Positions 9,245-13,973 of a stretch of DNA of 13,973 nucleotides are shown piece after piece. A model generated the notes under the pieces. That model had not been told where the DNA came from, did no database searches, and was given only the letters and a program-made list of their open reading frames with translations. How positions within the stretch are numbered: the first letter of the stretch is position 1; each line of letters opens with the position of its first letter. Origin of the DNA: Bacteroidota bacterium (GTDB taxonomy: Bacteria > Bacteroidota > Bacteroidia > Chitinophagales > Chitinophagaceae). The stretch covers positions 1-13,973 of the forward strand of contig JAEVZP010000079.1 of NCBI GenBank assembly GCA_023392185.1, given 5' to 3'. The position numbers and the translations under genes are program-made.

Positions 9245-9259
9245 CAAATATTTCCGGAA
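9245..9259 (-). promoter_or_regulatory. Putative ruvA promoter element with TTCCGGAA box
   Basis: On the minus strand, TTCCGGAA (9259-9252) overlaps AATATTTG (9252-9245), which matches seven of eight positions of the Bacteroidota -7 consensus TAnnTTTG and continues as TTTGCG. The ATG follows 10 bases later, so a transcript from here would have a very short leader. The same arrangement (TTCCGGAA, AT-rich stretch, TTTGCG, start codon) precedes purN. No good -33 TTTG is visible at the usual distance, so the call rests on the -7 match and the shared layout. Confidence 0.4.
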
Positions 9260-9567
9260 AAACGGGTTGAATTTCCGGAAAAAGACTGGCGAAAATACGG
9301 TTAAATGGGTATCTGAAAACAGTTTTAGAAGGGGTTTTGTTGGGGAATGACATCGAATTGTTGAACCGGGGAGGGCATTACCTCTTGCCATTGTATCGGA
9401 TGCTCGTGCGGTAGGGACGAACGTAGCGGCACTACAACGCAAACACCTCACTCTCAGTGATAAAAAAGCAACCCTTAAGCGTGTTAAGGAGAACTTTGAT
9501 TCGGCTATATTTGTGTGGTGCGCTATCCTAAACCATTGTTTGTTTAATATTGAGCTGCGGAAATTTT
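9260..9567. other. Intergenic region between ruvA and the repeat-protein gene
   Basis: The left end carries a second TTCCGGAA palindrome (9273-9280), 21 bases from the one in the ruvA promoter. The middle (about 9340-9450) is GC-richer and includes the phrase GTAGGGACG at 9411-9419. On the plus strand an 84-codon frame (9351-9605) is open but has no credible start codon and overlaps the next gene, so it is not called as a gene. The right end holds a good -7 promoter element at 9506-9513. No RNA gene or terminator was recognised. Confidence 0.5.
9506..9513 (+). promoter_or_regulatory. -7 promoter element for the repeat-protein gene
   Basis: TATATTTG matches the Bacteroidota -7 consensus TAnnTTTG at every fixed position and lies 54 bases upstream of the ATG at 9568. 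The -33 region is weak (no TTTG at about 19 bases upstream), so this is a plausible promoter rather than a certain one. Confidence 0.4.
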
Positions 9568-10161
9568 ATGAAAACAGGAGCCCTTCTATTATACTTGATT
9601 TTTAGCACTTTTAATACCTGCCATTTACAAAAAGGATCGGAAAAGGAAATGATCATTTCGAAGCGGCATTCTAAAACAAATCTATCTGAAACAGACACCC
9701 TTTGGGTCTCTCAAAATGACACCACTGTTTTCAAAAAGACAGAAGACAGGGTGCACCGACCTTGCAGCAACCCGGAATTGACAACCCGTTTTGAATTGCT
9801 GAGCCCTGAAAATGAAGCCTATTATTTTATTCATGACAGTAAAGGAAAATTGGTACTGGAAGGAAAGTACTCCAATGAATACGAATATGAAGGCATTACT
9901 TATAAAACCGGAAATTTTTACAACTCAAAACAGTATTCTTATAAAAGCAATGGCACATTAAAAACCATTCATTATCAGGAAGATGGAAGAAACCTGAAAA
10001 CGGAAGTATACAACAATGACGGCAAACTAAAAGAAACAATACACTTCGACAAAAAATCATCCGATAAAACCAAAACTGAAATTTATGACCAGGGACAACT
10101 TAAAGAAACCCGCATTTATACCAGCTTTGACAAATATTACACGGTAAAACCAACGCAGTAG
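9568..10161 (+). CDS. Exported protein with MORN/YwqK-like repeats, function unknown
   Basis: The 197-aa protein starts at the ATG at 9568. An in-frame TTG at 9550 would add six residues before the signal sequence and is less likely. Residues 1-19 (MKTGALLLYLIFSTFNTCH) look like a signal peptide. Cys-19 could be a lipoprotein cysteine, but the preceding FNT is a poor lipobox. From about residue 91 there are at least five short units of the form xxGxLKxxxxY: SKGKLVLEGKY at 91, SNGTLKTIHYQ at 127, EDGRNLKTEVYN at 138, NDGKLKETIHFD at 150 and DQGQLKETRIY at 174. Such units resemble MORN_2/YwqK-type repeats, common in Bacteroidota surface or antitoxin-like proteins. No catalytic motif is visible. 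The gene is markedly AT-rich and Lys/Asn/Ser-rich compared with sprA and purN, which suggests recent transfer. It may be cell-envelope associated; the role is unknown. Confidence 0.7.
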   Translation: MKTGALLLYLIFSTFNTCHLQKGSEKEMIISKRHSKTNLSETDTLWVSQNDTTVFKKTEDRVHRPCSNPELTTRFELLSPENEAYYFIHDSKGKLVLEGKYSNEYEYEGITYKTGNFYNSKQYSYKSNGTLKTIHYQEDGRNLKTEVYNNDGKLKETIHFDKKSSDKTKTEIYDQGQLKETRIYTSFDKYYTVKPTQ

Positions 10162-10206
10162 GAAACATAACGAAACCAAGAATTACAATTGCATCCCCTG
10201 CGCGGC

Positions 10207-10294
10207 GTAGGGTCGCACCAGTACTCTACACACACCAAAGCCGCCGTTGCAGGACGCTGCGAACCAAAGGGTTCTGTAGTCTTTGGCGGGCTTT
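10207..10294. repeat. Cluster of imperfect inverted repeats, possible intergenic repeat element
   Basis: This GC-rich block contrasts with the AT-rich gene before it. GTAGGGT (10207-10213) can pair with ACTCTAC (10223-10229) using one G-T wobble. AAAGCCGCC (10237-10245) can pair with GGCGGGCTTT (10285-10294) with one bulged base. Inside that outer stem are two small hairpins, GCAG/CTGC (10249-10260, loop GACG) and AACC/GGTT (10262-10273, loop AAAG). The whole resembles a cloverleaf-like repeat unit. It abuts the 5' end of the DoxX-like gene. Family membership is unknown. Confidence 0.4.
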
Positions 10295-10897
10295 CAACAA
10301 ACCATTTCAAGGATTTTGAAACTCACGAAAGCGCAGTTTTTAGACTTTGCCGTTCTGGTCCTGAGGTGGTATCTGGCCTACTACATGGCGGATTATGGAA
10401 TCGGCAAACTGACAGGTGACCAATTCGGCCACCGAAGCGTTGAAATCCTGAATACACCTTTAAAAGATGTAGACAAATTCGACCTGGCCTGGCATCTCTT
10501 TAGCCTGGACAGGACATTTGACATCGTTGTGGGTGTTTCGCAAATGATCGGTGCGCTTCTGATCATCGTCAACAGGACCGTTTTGGTCGGAGCGTTGATT
10601 TTGCTTCCAATCCTGGGACAAATATTTTTAGTGGATCTTGCCTTCACGACCCATAGGTTTGGCGCTGCTTTGCCGATCCGACTGGGTTGCATGCTGCTTT
10701 CAGACCTGCTGATTCTCTTTTACCACAAAGACAGGATGCTTTCCGTTTGGGCCCATCTCACCGGAGGGATGAGGGCAAAATTCAAGTATAAATGGTGGGT
10801 TTTTCTGCTGCTTCCCGTTATCGGCCTGGCAACAGATCTTGTTTTTGGCGTTTTGACCTATCCGATTAACCGTCTCCTCATTTGGCTGGCCAAATGA
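10283..10897 (+). CDS. DoxX-like integral membrane protein
   Basis: The frame encodes up to 204 aa and is closed upstream by a TAG at 10277. No ATG occurs before the first membrane segment. Possible starts are TTG at 10283, which lies inside an inverted repeat, or TTG at 10316, which gives MKLTKAQFLDF, is preceded by AAGGA three bases away and may be better. Membrane segments are visible at about residues 20-40 (FAVLVLRWYLAYYMADYGIGKL), 83-97, 99-119, 130-148 and 171-200. The first segment with its Arg-Trp-Tyr and Tyr-Gly-x-x-Lys-Leu pattern, together with the QMIGALLII segment, resembles the DoxX/DoxX-like family of small membrane proteins of poorly defined role. Basic residues between the last two segments (GGMRAKFKYK) suggest a cytoplasmic loop. 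The missing ATG may mean that the original 5' end was replaced by the repeat element. The family call is moderate; the membrane call is firm. Confidence 0.75.
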   Translation: MAGFQQTISRILKLTKAQFLDFAVLVLRWYLAYYMADYGIGKLTGDQFGHRSVEILNTPLKDVDKFDLAWHLFSLDRTFDIVVGVSQMIGALLIIVNRTVLVGALILLPILGQIFLVDLAFTTHRFGAALPIRLGCMLLSDLLILFYHKDRMLSVWAHLTGGMRAKFKYKWWVFLLLPVIGLATDLVFGVLTYPINRLLIWLAK

Positions 10898-11034
10898 AAA
10901 CTTTGACCGGCATAGCAGCAATCGCATATCGCTTGAGCCCGGATCTGCCGCCTGCTTCCGGAAACCCTCCTCCAGGGAAAGCGTGGATTTGCCCAAGCCC
11001 AACGGCTCATTCAAAGAGAGGAAGGCTCCGGAAT

Positions 11035-11054
11035 TTCCGGAAAATATACCTTTG
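11035..11054 (+). promoter_or_regulatory. Putative purN promoter element with TTCCGGAA box
   Basis: TTCCGGAA (11035-11042) is followed by TACCTTTG (11047-11054), a full match to the -7 consensus TAnnTTTG, and by CG. The ATG at 11062 starts only 7 bases after the element, so transcription from it would give an almost leaderless mRNA. The upstream layout matches that of ruvA. No -33 TTTG is seen at the expected spacing. Confidence 0.45.
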
Positions 11055-11061
11055 CGACCCT

Positions 11062-11631
11062 ATGCACAAGCTTGTCGTCTTTGCTTCCGGTCGGGGTTCC
11101 AATGCCCGTTCTATTATTGAGTATTTCGAAAAAACCGGCACGGCGCGCGTGGAGCTTGTGGTAGCCAACAAGGCCGGACTGGGCGTGCTGGAGCTGGCTA
11201 CCGAAAAAGGAATTCCGTCGCTGGTAGCCAATGATGCCGCAATGGCTTCGCCGGAAATTCTGCAACAATTAATTGATATTCAACCGTCTTTAATTATCCT
11301 GGCGGGCTTTTTAAGGAAAATTCCGGCTTCATTAATAGAAGTATTTCCGGAAAAAATCCTCAACATCCACCCTGCCCTACTCCCCCGCCACGGCGGCAAA
11401 GGCATGTGGGGACGGCATGTGCACAGTGCTGTCCTGGCTGCCGGTGAGCTGGAATCGGGCATTACCATTCACCGTGTCAATGCACATTATGATGAAGGGG
11501 CTGTATTGCTGCAGGCCCGCTGTCCGGTAGTGCCCGGCGACACAGACGAAACGCTTGCCGCGCGGGTGCTGCGCCTCGAGCACTTCTACTATCCGCGGGT
11601 GATCGACTTCCTGCTACAGGAAATGAAATGA
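11062..11631 (+). CDS. purN: Phosphoribosylglycinamide formyltransferase (GART)
   Basis: PurN transfers a formyl group from 10-formyltetrahydrofolate to GAR to make FGAR, the third step of de novo purine synthesis, in the cytosol. The protein of 189 aa has the normal size. The phosphate-binding loop GRGSN lies at residues 10-14. The catalytic residues are present: Asn-101 and His-103 in ILNIHPALLPRH and Asp-144 in HYDEGAVLLQ. The glycine-rich substrate loop GGKGMWGRHVH is at 111-121 and GITIHRVN at 133-140. The start is the ATG at 11062 (MHKLVVFASGRGSN), which places the first beta strand correctly. The same frame is open back to 10882, but that extension is not family-like and crosses the putative promoter. 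It is 164 bases after the DoxX-like gene and probably monocistronic. It looks intact. Confidence 0.96.
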   Translation: MHKLVVFASGRGSNARSIIEYFEKTGTARVELVVANKAGLGVLELATEKGIPSLVANDAAMASPEILQQLIDIQPSLIILAGFLRKIPASLIEVFPEKILNIHPALLPRHGGKGMWGRHVHSAVLAAGELESGITIHRVNAHYDEGAVLLQARCPVVPGDTDETLAARVLRLEHFYYPRVIDFLLQEMK

Positions 11632-11673
11632 TCCTGAGCGGCGCGGCTTCCATAAAATCAAAAAATATATTTA

Positions 11674-11783
11674 GTCCGGCCCAACACCTTTTTCACAACT
11701 GCTGTCTTTTAAGTTGCACCGTTTAAAAAGTTGGGTGAGGAAAAGTACGATGCCGGAAGTCTGGGGAGGCTTCCGGCATTTTT
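11674..11783 (+). ncRNA. Candidate small structured RNA (or purN 3' UTR) ending in an intrinsic terminator
   Basis: Forty-two bases past the purN stop, TATATTTA (11666-11673) matches seven of eight positions of the -7 consensus. Downstream, CCCAAC (11680-11685) pairs with GTTGGG (11730-11735). After a 3-base bulge, TTTTT (11689-11693) pairs with AAAAA (11725-11729). Inside, CAACT (11696-11700) pairs with AGTTG (11712-11716) around an 11-nt loop. A terminator hairpin ends the unit at 11783. Promoter-like element, two-layer stem and terminator together suggest a small RNA of about 105 nt. It does not look like SRP RNA, tmRNA or RNase P RNA. The alternative is simply the untranslated end of the purN mRNA. 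Confidence 0.35.
11750..11783 (+). terminator. Intrinsic terminator downstream of purN
   Basis: A perfect 10-bp stem, ATGCCGGAAG (11750-11759) with CTTCCGGCAT (11770-11779), closes a 10-nt loop and runs into five Ts (11779-11783). It can end the purN transcript or a separate small RNA. Confidence 0.85.
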
Positions 11784-11934
11784 ATGCCCTTACCCGAAAG
11801 GGCAGAACAAAAAATGCTGGCCCGCGCTGGCCTTTTAAGGCCGTGCAGCTCTGCCAGCAGACGATCATTTCCCCAGACGTACCGGGGAACAGGGCAGCAG
11901 GATTCAGATATTTTTCTTTTACTTTACCCGGCTA
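11784..11934 (+). other. Hairpin-rich stretch between two terminators, possible structured RNA or leader
   Basis: No credible gene is present. Three or four hairpins follow one another: GCCCTT/AAGGGC (11786-11791 with 11798-11803), TGCTGGC/GCCAGCA (11815-11821 with 11853-11859) enclosing the palindrome GGCCTTTTAAGGCC (11829-11842), and TTCCCC/GGGGAA (11869-11874 with 11884-11889). GGGCAG occurs at 11800-11805 and again at 11892-11897; both copies are complementary to CTGCC at 11851-11855, so alternative folds are possible. The stretch ends in a second terminator 50 bases before the next start codon. It may be a small RNA or a regulatory leader; no known riboswitch core was recognised. Confidence 0.4.
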
Positions 11935-11989
11935 AAGCCGCCGCCTGCTCCCGGCGCGTGTGGCGTGCGGCTTCTTTTCTCTTTTTTTT
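11935..11989 (+). terminator. Second intrinsic terminator, upstream of the actin-like-fold gene
   Basis: AAGCCGC (11935-11941) pairs with GCGGCTT (11967-11973), and CGCC (11942-11945) with GGCG (11962-11965), giving 11 bp interrupted by one bulged T. A pyrimidine tract with eight consecutive Ts follows (11982-11989). With a terminator already present at 11750-11783, this one implies another transcript starting in between, or an attenuator for the gene at 12039. Confidence 0.75.
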
Positions 11990-12038
11990 GCTGCCGGAAA
12001 ATACTTCCATACCGGCTCTAAAGATTCGACTGCAACCC

Positions 12039-13973
12039 ATGAATAAGATTTTCCGCCTGCACAACAACGGCCCCGAAACGGTAGAAGACTGGCAGGAAAC
12101 CATGGCGATGCAGCAGGTCCACATCAACACCATTCCCGACCCGGCCGGCGCCAAGGTGAGCCACGAAATCACGGCTATCCCCACGCCTTTCGCCCGCATC
12201 GACATTGCCACCAATGCTTTCCGGCAGGTGCAAAGCTCGGGACAGCCCGACGGCACTACGATCTACCATAAAGTGGTTTCTGACTGCCTCGATGTATTGG
12301 AAATCTTTTTTCAGGCACCCCTGCTCGGCAATGACATTGAGATTATTCCCTGGAACAGTGGCATCCGGATGCAGGGCAGCGACCTGACTATTGACCCGCA
12401 CAGCGACCTTGGGCAACTCCTCGGATCAGCCTCCAGCGCGCAGCAGCGCCTTTTCGGTCAAACGCTGCGCATGTTTTTGCAGCAGGATGCGGCGGCCTAC
12501 AACTTCAACGAGCTGGAGCAGATCTACCTGCTCAACTATGCCAACGGTCCGCATCCACTCAATATCATTGGCGGGACCTCGCCGGCCACGCTTGCCTTTT
12601 CGTCCGCCAACGACCTTTCGTTTGTAGCCATCAACCTCGGCGATCGCAGGGCATTCTCGGGGCCGCCTCGTGCGCTCAACCGGCGGAGTGAAGATTTCAT
12701 CCTCTATGTGTTTTCGCTGCGCGCCTCCTTCCGCGGATTCAATGCCACATTCAGCGCCGTCAACGATTATCTCAACGACTGCTTTACGCGCCTGCCCGAA
12801 GCCTTGCGGCAAAAAGTGCAGGGCCTCAGCGAAGCGTCCTACACCGAAACCTATACCGATATCGCCATTGCCGCCACCGGCGCGGGCAGCCACCCGGAAA
12901 TCCTCGGCCATCCGCTCAAAGGCATTGCCGGACTGGAAGACCAGCTGGCGGCCAGCGACTTTACCATCCGGCCCGGAAGTGGCAAAAGGCCAGCCGGGAA
13001 ACTGCCGCTTGTGTTGCCGGCTTATTCTTTCCCCCGGTCGCTAAACTATGTGGGCGCTGCCTGGAGCCCGGAAACCCGCGTGCCCCATACTGACCCGGAG
13101 CCGCTGGAAAAACGCCGGCTGCCGGGCATGGAACAGGTGGTGCATCCGTACCTGACCACTTCCGATTTCCTCGAAGACTACCTCCTCCGCCTGCCTTTTG
13201 CGGTGGACAGCAACCGGTTTTTCGATGGTCACCTGGGCGACGAAACCGGCTATTTGCTACCGCTCAAGAAGGAAATTTTCCGGTATTTCTCCACCGAAGA
13301 TCTCCAGGGCGTCGTGCCGGGGACGGGCGTGAAGATGTTTGAGATGAAAAAAGGTGTGGCCGGGTCGGTGGATGTGGTCCTGCGCCTGCCGGTCCAGAAA
13401 GGTGCGATCATCGAGCTGAAGCGCAATTACAAGGTAAGCCAGTCGCTGGAACTGCCGCTGACGCCTTCGGCCGCCGAAAACCGGGGTGTGGTAAGCGAGC
13501 ATGCCCTTACGGTAGCCGTCTATCCCTTCCTCAAAACCGGAAACGACGCGGGCGCCAACTACCGGGTGCTGCTTGCCGATGCCGACCGGGAGCTGCACAA
13601 CCAGCACCTGCGCTACAGCCTGAAGTTTTTTAAAGATGATGCAGCGGTTACGGAGGTGGCAGCAGCAGACGTGCAACGCAAGCAAGATAAAAGTGAATCG
13701 TATTTCAGTACCGATATCTATGTGTTGCCACAGGAGTTTGACATTATTCAGGTAACGAGCAGCCTGCCGGCCTCGGGTCTGCTCCTGCCCCGGCTCCGGA
13801 AAGTGCAGGAAGGCACCCAGCAGTTTACGTTTGCTGTGGATTTTGGCACTACCAACACCTATGTGGCCTGCAACACGGCTGGCAACACGGCGCCCCAATC
13901 GCTGACGATGGGCGGCAAAGACAGCCAGCTGGGCCTCCTGCACCTGGTAGACGAAAACAACTACAACCGCCTC
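12039..13973 (+). CDS. Large protein with actin/Hsp70-like ATPase motif after a long unrecognised N-terminal region (3' end outside window)
   Basis: From the ATG at 12039 (MNKIFRLHNNGPETVEDW) a frame stays open for 645 codons to the window edge. It is the only frame here with coherent codon use and protein-like composition. Residues 597-607, FAVDFGTTNTY, form a classic phosphate-1 loop of the actin/Hsp70/sugar-kinase fold (Asp-601, then Gly-Thr-Thr-Asn), so an ATPase domain begins there and most of it lies outside. The preceding 600 residues are unrecognised. They include IPTPFARIDIATNAF near 47-61, a SDCLDVLEIFF segment at 81-91, and a predicted mixed alpha/beta character without signal peptide or membrane spans, which suggests a cytosolic protein. 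Several hundred residues are probably missing. Proteins with an Hsp70-like domain fused to a large unknown region occur in accessory clusters such as SrfABC-type operons, but equivalence is not shown. A structured region and a terminator lie directly upstream. Confidence 0.8.
   Translation, partial: MNKIFRLHNNGPETVEDWQETMAMQQVHINTIPDPAGAKVSHEITAIPTPFARIDIATNAFRQVQSSGQPDGTTIYHKVVSDCLDVLEIFFQAPLLGNDIEIIPWNSGIRMQGSDLTIDPHSDLGQLLGSASSAQQRLFGQTLRMFLQQDAAAYNFNELEQIYLLNYANGPHPLNIIGGTSPATLAFSSANDLSFVAINLGDRRAFSGPPRALNRRSEDFILYVFSLRASFRGFNATFSAVNDYLNDCFTRLPEALRQKVQGLSEASYTETYTDIAIAATGAGSHPEILGHPLKGIAGLEDQLAASDFTIRPGSGKRPAGKLPLVLPAYSFPRSLNYVGAAWSPETRVPHTDPEPLEKRRLPGMEQVVHPYLTTSDFLEDYLLRLPFAVDSNRFFDGHLGDETGYLLPLKKEIFRYFSTEDLQGVVPGTGVKMFEMKKGVAGSVDVVLRLPVQKGAIIELKRNYKVSQSLELPLTPSAAENRGVVSEHALTVAVYPFLKTGNDAGANYRVLLADADRELHNQHLRYSLKFFKDDAAVTEVAAADVQRKQDKSESYFSTDIYVLPQEFDIIQVTSSLPASGLLLPRLRKVQEGTQQFTFAVDFGTTNTYVACNTAGNTAPQSLTMGGKDSQLGLLHLVDENNYNRL

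Noticed and set aside
9200..9451. 83-codon minus-strand ORF upstream of ruvA
   Set aside because: It overlaps the ruvA start and its promoter in another frame; the composition (many Cys, Arg, Pro) is not protein-like.
10189..10419. 76-codon plus-strand ORF starting in the inverted-repeat block
   Set aside because: It overlaps the first membrane segment of the DoxX-like gene in another frame and is interrupted by structured repeats.
10882..11061. N-terminal extension of purN back to 10882
   Set aside because: The extension reads as low-quality sequence, crosses the TTCCGGAA/-7 element, and the family begins exactly at MHKLVVFASGRGSN.
11736..11760. Resemblance of GAGGAAAAGTACG to the RNase P RNA GAGGAAAGTCC core
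   Set aside because: The match breaks after the first bases, the other conserved RNase P regions are not present nearby, and the gap is too short for the full RNA.
11714..11935. 73-codon plus-strand ORF between purN and the actin-like-fold gene
   Set aside because: It has a TTG start, runs through a perfect terminator hairpin and several other hairpins, and gives no family-like protein.
13257..13943. 228-codon minus-strand ORF antisense to the actin-like-fold gene
   Set aside because: The plus strand encodes the DFGTTNT motif and a continuous 645-codon frame; the minus ORF is a shadow.
1..13973. CRISPR array, tRNA, rRNA or complete insertion sequence
   Set aside because: No regularly spaced direct repeats, cloverleaf with anticodon and T-loop, ribosomal sequence or transposase gene was found on either strand.

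Overview
This window looks like a chromosomal segment of a Bacteroidota bacterium, most likely Chitinophagaceae or a near relative. The main reasons are a full-length SprA (the giant outer-membrane translocon of the type IX secretion system, a phylum-restricted machine), the conserved ruvA-sprA gene order, the absence of Shine-Dalgarno sequences before most genes, and several TAnnTTTG-type -7 promoter elements. Family assignments come from reading the translations; no database search was possible.

Layout. On the minus strand, reading from right to left: ruvA (Holliday-junction DNA-binding subunit) and sprA (2490 codons, more than half of the window) form a two-gene unit that ends at a clear intrinsic terminator (1014-1045). 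Beyond it lies the first part of an NADPH-dependent quinone oxidoreductase of the MDR family, which runs off the left edge. On the plus strand, from about 9.5 kb: an AT-rich gene for a small exported protein with MORN/YwqK-like repeats, a DoxX-like membrane protein with no ATG start, and purN (phosphoribosylglycinamide formyltransferase). A 407-base gap without a convincing gene follows. It carries two strong intrinsic terminators and many hairpins, and probably encodes one or two structured RNAs. The right end is filled by the first 645 codons of a large protein whose actin/Hsp70-type phosphate-1 motif appears only at residue 601, after about 600 residues of unrecognised sequence.

How the genes relate. 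ruvA and sprA are co-oriented and probably co-transcribed, although they act in unrelated processes. purN is housekeeping. The stretch between ruvA and purN (about 9.3-10.3 kb) looks accessory: base composition changes sharply, starts are poor, and imperfect inverted repeats are present. The most interesting items are the truncated actin-like-fold protein at the right edge, which may be the first gene of an accessory system continuing outside the window, the structured RNA region in front of it, and the strongly over-represented palindrome TTCCGGAA, which sits 17-19 bases upstream of the start codons of both ruvA and purN.
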